Positions 1 to 8,452 of a stretch of 64,000 nt of DNA are shown in pieces; the stretch's first letter is position 1; each line of letters opens with the position of its first letter. The stretch is from positions 2,230,001-2,294,000 of the forward strand of contig AP025689.1 in the NCBI GenBank assembly GCA_023168345.1, written 5' to 3'. This DNA comes from Lysinibacillus sp. PLM2 (lineage in GTDB: Bacteria > Bacillota > Bacilli > Bacillales_A > Planococcaceae). The translations under genes were made by a program, and so were the position numbers. The notes below the pieces were generated by a model that made no database searches, was not told the origin of the DNA, and saw nothing but the letters and a program-made list of their open reading frames with translations.

Positions 1-685
1 TTTCCATTTCCTTTGAAATATCAACATCTTCACTAGGTAAAATTCGATTGCTATACTCAATTACCTTAATATCAACGCCATAATCCGCAAGCATAGATGC
101 CCATTCAATTCCAATCACACCTCCACCTACGATCATCATTGATTTAGGTAGTTCTTCCATTTGTAATGCATGATCAGAATTTAGTATCTTTACTCCATCA
201 GTTTGAATTTGTTTTAAACTTCTTGGTGTTGAGCCAGTAGCGATGATGATATTTTTTGGAATTAGCATTTCATTTTCTTCATCGTTGTTTTCTACTGAAA
301 TCGTTCCAGCCATTGGTGAAAAAATAGACGGGCCAAGAATCCTACCTTTGCCATAATACACATCGATTTTGCCTTTTTTAATAAGGGTTTGCACACCGGT
401 GTGTAACTGTTCTACGATGTTCTCTTTTCTTTTTTGAATAGCGGGAAAATTCAATTGGATTTCAGCTGTATCAATACCATATTCACTGGCAGATTTTGTT
501 TGTCTATAAACCTCCGCACTTCTTAATAAAGCTTTGCTTGGAATACACCCTCTATGAAGACATGTACCTCCAAGCTTTTCCTGTTCAACAATTGCAGTGG
601 ATAAGCCTAGTTGACTAGCTCTTATAGCTGCAACATAGCCCCCTGTCCCACCACCTAATATCACTAAATCATATTCACGTGACAT
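1..685 (-). CDS. lpdA: Dihydrolipoyl dehydrogenase (E3), N-terminal part
   Basis: FAD-dependent E3 subunit of a 2-oxoacid dehydrogenase complex; it reoxidises dihydrolipoamide with NAD+. Only the first 228 codons are here, and the gene runs off the left edge. The start ATG is followed by a Rossmann dinucleotide motif (GGGTGGYVAA, residues 11-20) and the redox disulfide motif GGTCLHRGCIPSK with Cys42 and Cys47. It lies 54 bases downstream of bcd on the same strand, so it is probably the E3 of the branched-chain 2-oxoacid dehydrogenase (Bkd) complex. That assignment rests on context, since E3 sequences of different complexes look alike. Confidence 0.93.
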   Translation of the reverse strand, partial: MSREYDLVILGGGTGGYVAAIRASQLGLSTAIVEQEKLGGTCLHRGCIPSKALLRSAEVYRQTKSASEYGIDTAEIQLNFPAIQKRKENIVEQLHTGVQTLIKKGKIDVYYGKGRILGPSIFSPMAGTISVENNDEENEMLIPKNIIIATGSTPRSLKQIQTDGVKILNSDHALQMEELPKSMMIVGGGVIGIEWASMLADYGVDIKVIEYSNRILPSEDVDISKEME

Positions 686-739
686 CGAAATCCCCCTTGC
701 AAAGGGAACTTATGAATTCTCAGAAGTTCCCACGATTAT

Positions 740-1834
740 TTAACGTCTATTTAATATACTTTTTTCGTTTCTTATAAATTGACTTCTAGATGTTGAAATA
801 CGACCCATTCTCTCTTCTGCGAGTCTATCAGCTGCTAAGTAAGTTGGGATATTCTCTTCCTTAGAGATTTGGAATATTTTACACAAATTATCATAAATAG
901 TTTCTACTCGTTTCATAGCTCTTTCGCGATTATAACCGTATAATTCATCAGCAACATTTATCACTCCCCCAGCATTAATTACATAATCCGGAGCATAAAT
1001 AATGCCCGCTTCATGAATCATCTGTCCATGTAGTGGTTCTTTTAATTGGTTATTTGCAGAGCCTGCAATTACCTTTCCTTTAAATTTTGGGATTGTTTCC
1101 TCATTAATAATACCACCTAATGCGCAAGGAGAAAAAATATCCACTTCTTGATCATAAATTTCTTCTGGAGAAACAGCTTTTGCACCAAACTCATTAATAG
1201 CTCTTAAAACAGCTTTTTGGTTAATATCTGTTACGACAAGTACAGCACCTTCCTTGTGTAAATACTCACAAAGTGAATAAGCTACATTCCCAAGTCCCTG
1301 AACGGCTATTCTTCTTCCCTTTAACGAATCAATACCAAATGCTTCTTTTGCGGCTGCTTTCATACCTAGATATACTCCATAAGCAGTAACTGGAGATGGA
1401 TTTCCCGAAGAGCCAAATGTAGGAGAAATGCCTGTAATAAAATTCGTTTCTTCATGAATTATATCCATGTCCGATACTGTTGTTCCAACATCTTCAGCAG
1501 CTATATATCTTCCGTTAAGACTTTGAATGTATCTTCCTAAAGCACGGAACATTCCTTCGTTTTTATCTTTTGAAGGATTTCCAATAATAACCGTTTTACC
1601 ACCACCAAGATTTAGCCCCGCGCAGGCATTTTTATAAGTCATCCCCCGGGCTAAACGAAGTGCATCCTCTATCGCTTGTTCTTCTGTTTCATATGGCCAC
1701 ATACGAATACCGCCAAGAGCAGGTCCAAGCGTTGTATCATGAATGGCAATGATTGCTTTTAGACCTGAAGTGCGATCCTGACAAAATACAAGTTGCTCAT
1801 AGTCGTGATTTTCTAAAGATTTAAAGATTTCCAT
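740..1834 (-). CDS. bcd: Leucine/branched-chain amino acid dehydrogenase
   Basis: NAD-dependent oxidative deamination of leucine, valine and isoleucine to 2-oxoacids, the first step of branched-chain amino acid breakdown and of branched fatty acid primer supply. The 364 residues match B. subtilis Bcd in length and nearly throughout in sequence, with the catalytic lysine in [11 protein letters not shown] and the nucleotide-binding GLGNVAY motif. An open frame continues 22 codons upstream, but the chosen ATG has a purine-rich SD (GGGTGAGGGG) and aligns with known Bcd starts. It is followed directly by lpdA. In B. subtilis ptb precedes bcd and buk follows it; neither is present here. A cre-like site lies just upstream. 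Confidence 0.96.
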   Translation of the reverse strand: MEIFKSLENHDYEQLVFCQDRTSGLKAIIAIHDTTLGPALGGIRMWPYETEEQAIEDALRLARGMTYKNACAGLNLGGGKTVIIGNPSKDKNEGMFRALGRYIQSLNGRYIAAEDVGTTVSDMDIIHEETNFITGISPTFGSSGNPSPVTAYGVYLGMKAAAKEAFGIDSLKGRRIAVQGLGNVAYSLCEYLHKEGAVLVVTDINQKAVLRAINEFGAKAVSPEEIYDQEVDIFSPCALGGIINEETIPKFKGKVIAGSANNQLKEPLHGQMIHEAGIIYAPDYVINAGGVINVADELYGYNRERAMKRVETIYDNLCKIFQISKEENIPTYLAADRLAEERMGRISTSRSQFIRNEKSILNRR

Positions 1835-1853
1835 AGAACCCCTCACCCTTTCG

Positions 1854-1867
1854 CGAAAGCGCTTACT
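1854..1867. promoter_or_regulatory. Candidate CcpA cre site upstream of bcd
   Basis: On the bcd strand the 14-mer AGTAAGCGCTTTCG matches the common cre form TGTAAGCGCTTTCA at 12 of 14 positions. It lies about 20 bases upstream of the bcd start, where CcpA bound downstream of a promoter would act as a roadblock. Catabolite repression of bcd is inferred from this match only. Confidence 0.55.
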
Positions 1868-2028
1868 TTTAAATAGGCGTTTTTTCTCTATAATATTCAA
1901 TATTCTTCTCGAATTTCTACCCTTATTTCTACAATACTTTTAATTCGACTATGAATCAAGGTATTATTCATTAAATAATTTTTTTCAGTCAATAGATTGA
2001 AATTGTCCAAATAAGTACTTGGCCTTTC

Positions 2029-2056
2029 TTGACTTTCAAATTAACCATTGTACAAT
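2029..2056 (+). promoter_or_regulatory. SigA-type promoter for yqzF
   Basis: TTGACT (2029-2034) and TACAAT (2051-2056) are separated by 16 bases. A strong SD, AAGGAGG (2069-2075), and an ATG at 2083 follow. Confidence 0.65.
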
Positions 2057-2082
2057 TAAAGTAATTGTAAGGAGGACATGAC

Positions 2083-2325
2083 ATGGCACGTATGGCGGCA
2101 TTCATCGTACTCTTAATACCTGCAATTATGGCAGGTGCCGGTATTAAGTTTATGCGTGATACTTTATATAGTAAGTTAATAGAACCATTTCCTTGGTTAT
2201 GGCTACAATTTATAGTTGGAATAATATTATTCGTTATTGGACTTGGCTTTTTCGCTGGATTCCTTCTACATCGTGATCGTAAAAAAGGAAAAGTCGCTCC
2301 GAAATTCCAAAAGGAAACAAAATAA
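2083..2325 (+). CDS. yqzF: DUF2627 family small membrane protein (YqzF)
   Basis: An 80-residue protein of the DUF2627/YqzF family of Firmicutes; function unknown. Two hydrophobic segments (about residues 3-20 and 38-62) flank a short loop, and the basic C-terminus (HRDRKKGK) is probably cytoplasmic. The start has AAGGAGG seven bases upstream and a SigA-type promoter. It is divergent from bcd. In B. subtilis yqzF also lies beside the bkd cluster, so the position is conserved. Transcription ends at the hairpin shared with the convergent phosphodiesterase gene. Confidence 0.85.
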   Translation: MARMAAFIVLLIPAIMAGAGIKFMRDTLYSKLIEPFPWLWLQFIVGIILFVIGLGFFAGFLLHRDRKKGKVAPKFQKETK

Positions 2326-2360
2326 AAATAGACGTTCTCACTTGAAGAACGTCTATTTTT
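2324..2360. terminator. Bidirectional terminator between yqzF and yqiK
   Basis: Perfect 15-bp arms (2324-2338 and 2346-2360) around a 7-base loop, with A/T runs on both sides. It overlaps the last codons of both convergent genes. Confidence 0.85.
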
Positions 2361-3078
2361 TCATTTTTTGCGCTTTTAACACTTTATTTGGATAATCGGT
2401 TATCCATCCAATTACAGATGGATGAGGGTCCTTTATAAATTTTTCATATCCAACTATTGAATAAAACCGAATATTCTTGTTTGCTTCGACACAGTGATTT
2501 ATATACTGCTCTTTATAATATTTCTTACTCGCATGCACTACATCAATGTAAGTCATTGTTTGTAAATCAACCCAGTTAAATTTTTTGGAAATGATAAAGG
2601 CAGTTTGGAAATCAGGTCTTTGCATTTTTACTACTTTCATTAGTTCATTATGAAAAGAAGAAAAATGGCTCCCTACTGGCAATTCAAGTTTTTGAATCAC
2701 ATCGATTAATGGTTTTGTATTTTTTAATATTGATTCCTTCAATTCAATATTTAAGGGCATTTGATTTTCATTTGCCCATTCAATTACTTGCTTTAAGCTA
2801 GGGATTTCTTCTCTTTTAAATAATCGCCAAAAACGTTTCCCTATTCGAATATGATTAATTTCCTGTAATGTACAATCTGATATTTTTTTATTTATTCCAG
2901 CAAGTCTTGATAAATTCAAATCATGAAAAACGATAAATTCTTCATCCTTCGTCATTTGAACATCAATTTCTATTCCATCAGCACCGAGCTCTTTTGCTAA
3001 ATTAAAGGCATGCATCGTATTTTCAATTGTATAGCCAGATGCTCCACGATGAGCAAAAATTGGAATTCTTTTATGCAT
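2353..3078 (-). CDS. yqiK: Glycerophosphodiester phosphodiesterase
   Basis: GDPD-family TIM-barrel enzyme, predicted to hydrolyse glycerophosphodiesters to glycerol 3-phosphate and an alcohol. The 241 residues start with the family signature FAHRGASG at 8-15, then ENT, a metal-binding EID near residue 38 and a catalytic VFHD. No signal peptide is visible, so it is probably cytoplasmic. Its first 8 bases overlap the end of the upstream FapA-family gene, suggesting translational coupling. The B. subtilis homologue yqiK lies in the same neighbourhood. Confidence 0.9.
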   Translation of the reverse strand: MHKRIPIFAHRGASGYTIENTMHAFNLAKELGADGIEIDVQMTKDEEFIVFHDLNLSRLAGINKKISDCTLQEINHIRIGKRFWRLFKREEIPSLKQVIEWANENQMPLNIELKESILKNTKPLIDVIQKLELPVGSHFSSFHNELMKVVKMQRPDFQTAFIISKKFNWVDLQTMTYIDVVHASKKYYKEQYINHCVEANKNIRFYSIVGYEKFIKDPHPSVIGWITDYPNKVLKAQKMKK

Positions 3079-4651
3079 TTAGCTCCCCATTCTCTAAACG
3101 AAATGTTCCATTTGTCATTTTCGATAAGGTAGTGGATTTTTTCCCTATTTGAATATATGTACCAGGATAAGCTTCTTTGCGAACAACAATTTCCTCTTTT
3201 GCGGAGGCATGGAATTCCTTCATTAATTTTTTTATTTCTTGATCGACTAGCTCAGCGTCATTTTTCTTTTTTTCTACCAATTGTTTCGCTTGATTAAACG
3301 CTTTCATTTGCTTGTCATTCATTTTGTTTTGATATTGATTCATCGTATTTAGTTGAGATGACATCTGAACTATTTCTTCATGTAAAGCTTTTAATAAAGA
3401 TGCCTTCTCCTGAATCATTTCTTGTTTTTCTTTTTTACTCACACTTTCAATGATTAATTCAGTTTTTCTTTCTAATCGATTTCCAGAGATAGCTGTAATA
3501 ATGGAATCCTTTGCAACAGCTCTACCACCGATTAATTTTCCTTTCCGTTCATCTACTTTTATAGTATTTGCATATAAATTTGATCCTAGCGCATAAGAAC
3601 CAATAACAATTTCTTCACCTGCAATTAAATTGGCTTCATTGACGTGTTTTACAAATATATTCTTACCTGCTTCGACAACCGTTTCACCTAGACCAAAAAT
3701 ACCTCCACGAATGTACACATCTCCACCTGTCGATTGGATTAACTTCGCTCCAATTACCCCTTCTGGATGTTCTATTGAGATGTCTCCTGAGGCGACGACA
3801 GTATATCCATTTTGGACAGTACCACGAATACTAATCGATCCATCGAATTGAATATTACCAGTTTCAAGTCCCACATCTCCATCAATCGGTAGGTGCCGAC
3901 TAATTGAAATCATCCCTTGACGTTCCTCAAGAACACCACTATTTAATGCCTTTAAAACAATTTTCCCCTCTTCTTCTACTTCGACTGCTGATTTTTTATC
4001 ATATTTTAAAGGGACATCCTTACCATGTGGGGCTGGTACCGGTTCTCCAAAAATATTTTTCCCAGGTATACCAGGTTTTGCTGGAATTTTCTCACCTAAC
4101 CAGGAACCTTCTTTAATTTCAAATATAAAGTTCATATCAAAATAATCAGCCTTCCCATCTTCACGAATGACGGGTTTTCTCTCAGGAATTTCAAGATATT
4201 TTACAATTGCATCTTCACCAGTGATGGGTTCTGTTCCTTTTGCAATTTCTATTGTTTTTCCCGTATCCGCTTTCATTAAATCGATTGGGAGGATTCCGTG
4301 AGTTATTTTATTCTCTGTTAATAATCGTTCAATATCTTGTCCAAGTTTTTCTATATTTTCTTTAATAGATTCTCTTGTTTCATTAATAATAATAGAAGCA
4401 CTCATTTTATTTTGTGCAATTTCAATTTCAATATCCGGCAACCATGTGCCAATCTCCACAGGGTTTGAATTTTCTTTAGTTAAAACACTTTTTAAAAGTG
4501 CGAAATTTGTTAATTTTATTCGAGGATGTTTTGTCAGGATTCCATCAAACTCTTTTAATGAAAAACCTAATTTATTTGTTTTGACATACACCTTATTGTT
4601 CTCTTCTATCACTTCTATGAGATCGTTTGCAAAAATTATCAATTCACTCAT
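3071..4651 (-). CDS. FapA/DUF342 family protein
   Basis: A 526-residue protein of the FapA (DUF342) family: an N-terminal domain, a central right-handed beta-helix-like region (about residues 150-390, rich in G-x-[VI] turns such as GNIQFDGSISIRGTV) and a C-terminal coiled coil (about 405-480) ending in a small beta domain. The family is linked to polymer assembly and cell-surface processes, but the role here is unknown. The frame opens at a TTG 24 bases upstream with no SD; the chosen ATG is preceded by AAAGAAAGGGAG. It forms a two-gene operon with the overlapping phosphodiesterase. Confidence 0.8.
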   Translation of the reverse strand: MSELIIFANDLIEVIEENNKVYVKTNKLGFSLKEFDGILTKHPRIKLTNFALLKSVLTKENSNPVEIGTWLPDIEIEIAQNKMSASIIINETRESIKENIEKLGQDIERLLTENKITHGILPIDLMKADTGKTIEIAKGTEPITGEDAIVKYLEIPERKPVIREDGKADYFDMNFIFEIKEGSWLGEKIPAKPGIPGKNIFGEPVPAPHGKDVPLKYDKKSAVEVEEEGKIVLKALNSGVLEERQGMISISRHLPIDGDVGLETGNIQFDGSISIRGTVQNGYTVVASGDISIEHPEGVIGAKLIQSTGGDVYIRGGIFGLGETVVEAGKNIFVKHVNEANLIAGEEIVIGSYALGSNLYANTIKVDERKGKLIGGRAVAKDSIITAISGNRLERKTELIIESVSKKEKQEMIQEKASLLKALHEEIVQMSSQLNTMNQYQNKMNDKQMKAFNQAKQLVEKKKNDAELVDQEIKKLMKEFHASAKEEIVVRKEAYPGTYIQIGKKSTTLSKMTNGTFRLENGELNA

Positions 4652-4721
4652 CTCCCTTTCTTTAAGTATATACAATATTTTGCAGTTTGTTTAGAGAACT
4701 TTCTCACAATGAATATAAATT

Positions 4722-4758
4722 ACCCGTTATTTACTATTGGGAATAATAAATAACGGGT
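4722..4758 (-). terminator. Probable terminator downstream of the holin-like gene
   Basis: Perfect 12-bp arms (4722-4733 and 4747-4758) with a 13-base loop. The T-run on the minus side is weak, so termination efficiency is uncertain. It separates the holin-like gene from the FapA gene. Confidence 0.5.
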
Positions 4759-4803
4759 CGTTTACTTTATTTTTTAATTTTGTCGATATTTTAGCACCAA
4801 CTG

Positions 4804-5112
4804 TCATTTCTTTTTTTGTAGGATTTTAAACGTTTCTTGTTTCTCTTTAGCAGAAATTTCCCTTTTTCTTGGTTTTGAATAGGTTAGTGCCTGGTCACTA
4901 TCAAAAAAACCTTCAGTTGTAGGATCGACTAAAATACCGAGTAAGACAAATAACATTAAAATTGTTTCAGCTAAATCTGTCAATTGACTGCTGAATAATG
5001 TAATATCAACGTTAAAAATCGATGCAATTTGATTTGCAAATACAGATATTAAGGCTATAAGAGAAATCCAAAACTGCTTATGTCTTAATCGAACGCGCCA
5101 GTTGATTTTCAT
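4804..5112 (-). CDS. Orphan phage holin (phi LC3 family)
   Basis: A 102-residue protein resembling phi LC3-type holins (Phage_holin_1): basic N-terminus, one hydrophobic segment (about 14-33), a short loop with NVDITLFSSQLTDLAE, a second hydrophobic segment (about 45-62), then LVDPTTEGFFDSDQAL and a highly charged tail ending in KKK. Such holins make lesions that release endolysin. No lysin or other phage gene lies within 35 kb, so it is either a relic of an old prophage or a domesticated gene. It has a good SD (GGAGGTG) and its own terminator, so it appears intact. Confidence 0.8.
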   Translation of the reverse strand: MKINWRVRLRHKQFWISLIALISVFANQIASIFNVDITLFSSQLTDLAETILMLFVLLGILVDPTTEGFFDSDQALTYSKPRKREISAKEKQETFKILQKKK

Positions 5113-5252
5113 ACTTATTCACCTCCTACTTCATTAGATGAAAAATAAATATTTTTATATTAGTAAAAAACTATAATTTTATTATTCTTATCATATTAAG
5201 CAAGTCTTTTAATTGAAACAGCATCTGCCTATAAAGCTTATCTCGTATAAAT

Positions 5253-5299
5253 AAAAACACTCTATTATTATTCCGAAAAAATAATAATAGAGTGTTTTT
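5253..5299. terminator. Strong bidirectional hairpin terminator
   Basis: Perfect 20-bp arms (5253-5272 and 5280-5299) around CCGAAAA, with T/A runs at both ends. It ends the DUF3841 gene and isolates the holin-like gene downstream. Confidence 0.8.
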
Positions 5300-5360
5300 C
5301 ATTTGTAATTGAATGCCTTTGTATTTAAGGATAGCTCTTACTTTAACAAAATAAGTAGAT

Positions 5361-5891
5361 CTATTTTGCTATAAACCTAGTGACTTTTTTTACTTGATCC
5401 ACAGTGATTCTTGGTGTTACGCCTTGTATCCACTCTTCATTAAAAGTGCCATGCCAGTTTTTATCACCTTGACGGAAGTAGTCAAAATCAAAAATTTTAT
5501 CCCAAGACTTAACGACCTCATAATTTTCTTCATCTTTCAAATATCTTTCCCACTCGTCTTCCGAATCCGTAATAGGTGAATTATTTAGTACAAAATGCCA
5601 CGATTGAAAATCCGACCATAAGATTTGATCATCGGGAATTTCTAAGGTTAAAATAACACCTCTAGTTCCTTTAGGTAATAAAACTCTCTCATTTCGATTT
5701 ACACTTCGTTTCCAAAGCCATATTGGATAATTCTCACCTTTATAATTCGGTATTCTTTTTATCATTTGCTGCTTCATCCAATGATAGGCTTTCAAAAAGT
5801 CTTTATCTACAAACGCTTCTCTTCCTTCAAGAAAACCTTGTTCACGTAGTTTTTTATAAGCCTCTAAATGTTGAACGGTGTATACTCTCAT
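5361..5891 (-). CDS. DUF3841 family protein
   Basis: A 176-residue protein resembling the DUF3841 family, whose function is unknown. The N-terminus MRVYTVQ and the central segment VILTLEIPDDQILWSDF followed by WHFVLNN are characteristic. No signal peptide or membrane segment is visible, so it should be cytoplasmic. It stands alone between the spo0A terminator region and the holin-like gene. This gene and its neighbours do not belong to the conserved yq gene order. Confidence 0.75.
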   Translation of the reverse strand: MRVYTVQHLEAYKKLREQGFLEGREAFVDKDFLKAYHWMKQQMIKRIPNYKGENYPIWLWKRSVNRNERVLLPKGTRGVILTLEIPDDQILWSDFQSWHFVLNNSPITDSEDEWERYLKDEENYEVVKSWDKIFDFDYFRQGDKNWHGTFNEEWIQGVTPRITVDQVKKVTRFIAK

Positions 5892-6223
5892 TAAAATGCT
5901 CCTTTTAATAGTTATAAAAATGAATCGTTTTCATTCCGTTAGTTATCAGTTAATTTAAAAAGCCATTATTCTCTTACTAGTGGATGGATACTTAGAAGAA
6001 AATAATCGTAGCTATTTTTTGATTTTTTTATCCTTAATTTAATGATAAGGAAAAATAACCGATTATTATATAGGAAAAATATGGGGATATAATATGTATG
6101 TTTACTTTTTTTATGAGTATGGAAAAAAATACCTATGAAAAATTATATTTAGTTAAGACTAATCAAGTCTTATATTTCGAGGAACAAATATTCCCATCTA
6201 CTTTTGACCTCACACCATGAAAA
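5892..6223. other. AT-rich intergenic stretch without a convincing gene
   Basis: Between the DUF3841 start and the spo0A terminator. The SD side of the DUF3841 gene is present at 5892-5905. On the plus strand there is a TATAAT near 6088 and a 35-codon open frame (about 6113-6220) without a recognisable SD. No known RNA family was recognised. Confidence 0.4.
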
Positions 6224-6256
6224 AAACAACCAAGGAAATAAATTCCTTGGTTGTTT
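6224..6256 (-). terminator. Terminator of spo0A
   Basis: Perfect 14-bp arms (6224-6237 and 6243-6256) with a 5-base loop, followed on the minus strand by a T-run (complement of 6221-6226). Confidence 0.85.
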
Positions 6257-6308
6257 CCATAATTGTTTAATTGTTTATTAGCATTTTAATGGCTATTCAC
6301 ACTAGTAT

Positions 6309-7100
6309 TTACGACGCCACCAATTCAATTCGAATTTTGTCGGCAATCATCGCAATGAATTCCGAGTTAGTTGGTTTTGATTTTAGGTGATGTACAGTGT
6401 AACCGAACATTTGTGAAATGGATTCGTAATTTCCACGGTTCCAGGCAACTTCGATGGCATGACGAATCGCACGTTCAACACGTGAAGGAGTAGTGCCAAA
6501 TTTTTTCGCTATTTCAGGATATAAAATTTTTGTTACTGAACCTAATAGCTCGATATCAAAGTAAACCATTTGAATCGCTTCTCTTAAATAAGAGTACCCT
6601 TTAATATGGGCAGGAACACCAATTTCTTTAATGATAGCCGTAATTGTTGTATCAAGCTGACGTTGATTTACTTTTCCTACTGGCTCTGGTTGTAGGATAC
6701 TTTGACGTTTTACAGTTTCAGTTTTTTGACCCGCACAATGAATTATTTTTTGTACTAATTGATCAAATTCAAATGGCTTTAGCATGAAATAAGAAGCTCC
6801 ATATGTAACAGCTTGCTTCATAACATCCTCTTGACCAAATGCAGTTAACATGATTACTTGTGTGTTAGAAAATTGATCGTCATTATACATTGCCTCTAAC
6901 ACCGCTAAACCATCCAAATGGGGCATAATTATATCTAGTAACAATACGTCTGGATGATACTCTTCCAACATTTTCAAACATAATTTTCCATTAGGAGCTG
7001 ATGCTACGATTTCAATTTCCGGATGGTTTTCAAAAAATTGCTCCAATGTTTTTACTAGATCTCTGTTATCGTCGGCAATTGCCACTCTAACTTTAGCCAA
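6309..7100 (-). CDS. spo0A: Sporulation master regulator Spo0A
   Basis: Response regulator that, when phosphorylated by the phosphorelay, binds 0A boxes (TGTCGAA) and starts sporulation. 263 residues: receiver domain 1-120 with acidic pocket Asp10/Asp11, phospho-acceptor Asp56 in [12 protein letters not shown], Thr in MLTAFGQ and Lys in FMLKPF; linker; then the sigma-interacting DNA-binding domain with recognition helix [15 protein letters not shown]. The chosen TTG start has SD GAGGGGG eight bases upstream and fits B. subtilis Spo0A (also Asp56); the frame is open 19 codons further upstream. It lies downstream of spoIVB as in other Bacillales, with a terminator between them. Confidence 0.97.
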   Translation of the reverse strand: MAKVRVAIADDNRDLVKTLEQFFENHPEIEIVASAPNGKLCLKMLEEYHPDVLLLDIIMPHLDGLAVLEAMYNDDQFSNTQVIMLTAFGQEDVMKQAVTYGASYFMLKPFEFDQLVQKIIHCAGQKTETVKRQSILQPEPVGKVNQRQLDTTITAIIKEIGVPAHIKGYSYLREAIQMVYFDIELLGSVTKILYPEIAKKFGTTPSRVERAIRHAIEVAWNRGNYESISQMFGYTVHHLKSKPTNSEFIAMIADKIRIELVAS

Positions 7101-7189
7101 AATAAATTCCCCCTCGTAATTTCCTAAAATTCTACGTATAATACCCCTTTTTTTCATAAGTCACAGTTTTTTAACTTGACGATTCTAAT

Positions 7190-7279
7190 TTCGACATTTA
7201 CTAAAAAAAACCTTTAAAAAACTGAAAATTGAATATCTTGTAGGATAAATTCCCTCTCACTCGACAACTTTATTCCTAT
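7190..7279 (-). promoter_or_regulatory. spo0A upstream region: two 0A-box matches and a SigH-like element
   Basis: Minus-strand TGTCGAA lies at 7190-7196 (exact 0A-box core) and TGTCGAG at 7260-7266. A SigH-like pair ATAGGAATA (7271-7279) and AGGGAAT (7249-7255) matches the hexamer consensuses, but the spacer is 15 bases rather than 11-12, so that call is weak. Together they suggest autoregulation as in B. subtilis. Confidence 0.45.
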
Positions 7280-7318
7280 TTCTACAAATAATTTAGTTAA
7301 CTCAAGGGGGAAATGGGA

Positions 7319-7354
7319 AAAAGACTACACTTTAAAAGTTAAGTGTAGTCTTTT
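7319..7354 (-). terminator. Terminator of spoIVB
   Basis: Perfect 14-bp arms (7319-7332 and 7341-7354) with an 8-base loop. It separates spoIVB from spo0A, implying that spo0A has its own promoter. Confidence 0.8.
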
Positions 7355-7358
7355 AGAC

Positions 7359-8303
7359 TTATTCTGGTGTTTTTTTAAGCATTTCAACAACAGTTATCGC
7401 TGCTCCCTTTTCAGGTTGTTCGACAAACATATGAGTAACTGCTCCAACAAATTTCCCATCTTGAATAATTGGACTACCACTCATTCCTTGTAAAATACCG
7501 CCTGTTTTCTCAAGTAAAGCTTTATCTGTTACTTTAAATTGTAAAAAGCTATCCTCTATTTTTGTAATATCTATCGTAAATTTTTCGACATCTGATCCTT
7601 CAATTGCTGTATAGAGTTCCGCATTCCCCAGTTTTATGTCTTCTTCATGCATAATTTCAATAGGTTGTCGTAAACTTTGTTTATTATCGCTCTCCCAGGT
7701 ACCAAAAATTCCGTATAAGTCGTTCGATTTAATATCACCTAAGCGAATATTATTTTTTTCGATAACAGATATTTTATAACCTGGATGTCCTGGACTACTT
7801 TTCTTAATTTGCTCAATGGATGCTAAAAAGATTGATCCTTCTGTAAATTTAGGTGGCGCTTTTAATACCCCATCAATAATTTGATGTCCTAAAGCACCAT
7901 ATTGTTTGGACTCTGGATCTATAAAAGTTAATGTTCCAATACCGTCAGTTTCATCCTTTAAAAAGGGTAAAACATTGTTTGCTTCTTCATTCGTTAATGA
8001 TATTTCTCTTTTCTCTTTATTTTTTTCGACTGAAAAAGTTATGTTTGTTTCACTTAATTCATCTTTTAATTCACTAACAGAAATAATCTTGCGTCCATTT
8101 AGTTCTGTTATGACATCACCTTTTTTCAACCATTCACCATTCGGTAATAAAACATCATGAGCAACATAGACAAATGGTAATTGCAACTGTATGCCAATTG
8201 ATTCACCCATCGGTATTAACTTCTTTGCATCCGCATAGATGGTTGGTGCAAAGGTAAATAAAATGAGTAAAGCGACTGTCATCAGGTTACGCAAATGTCT
8301 CAT
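7359..8303 (-). CDS. spoIVB: SpoIVB signalling serine peptidase
   Basis: Forespore-secreted peptidase that signals across the intermembrane space to activate pro-SigmaK processing. 314 residues: N-terminal membrane/secretion segment (about 5-24), a PDZ domain (about 30-110, with LPNGEWLKKGDVITELNG), then the S55 peptidase domain with the His motif GALGHQI and the nucleophile in GMSGSP. It is about 110 residues shorter than B. subtilis SpoIVB (426), but the catalytic motifs are kept. SD AGAGGAGGTGG precedes the ATG. It lies between recN and spo0A, the conserved order. Confidence 0.95.
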   Translation of the reverse strand: MRHLRNLMTVALLILFTFAPTIYADAKKLIPMGESIGIQLQLPFVYVAHDVLLPNGEWLKKGDVITELNGRKIISVSELKDELSETNITFSVEKNKEKREISLTNEEANNVLPFLKDETDGIGTLTFIDPESKQYGALGHQIIDGVLKAPPKFTEGSIFLASIEQIKKSSPGHPGYKISVIEKNNIRLGDIKSNDLYGIFGTWESDNKQSLRQPIEIMHEEDIKLGNAELYTAIEGSDVEKFTIDITKIEDSFLQFKVTDKALLEKTGGILQGMSGSPIIQDGKFVGAVTHMFVEQPEKGAAITVVEMLKKTPE

Positions 8304-8404
8304 AGTCCACCTCCTCTTAAGTTTGTAACATTACTATGTGTCAGAAAGTGCACATTAATGAGAGGTAAATATTTGTCGTTGGATACATGTTAATAAAATC
8401 AAAA

Positions 8405-8446
8405 AAAATTGCCGACGAATTATATAGCTTTATTGTCGACAATTTT
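8405..8446 (-). terminator. Terminator of recN
   Basis: 12-bp arms (8405-8416 and 8435-8446) with one G-U pair and an 18-base loop; the minus-strand T-run comes from A8 at 8401-8408. Confidence 0.7.
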
Positions 8447-8452
8447 CTTCAT

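Noticed and set aside
6113-6220. 35-codon plus-strand frame in the gap between spo0A and the DUF3841 gene
   Set aside because: No SD, no family resemblance and poor promoter; too short to support.
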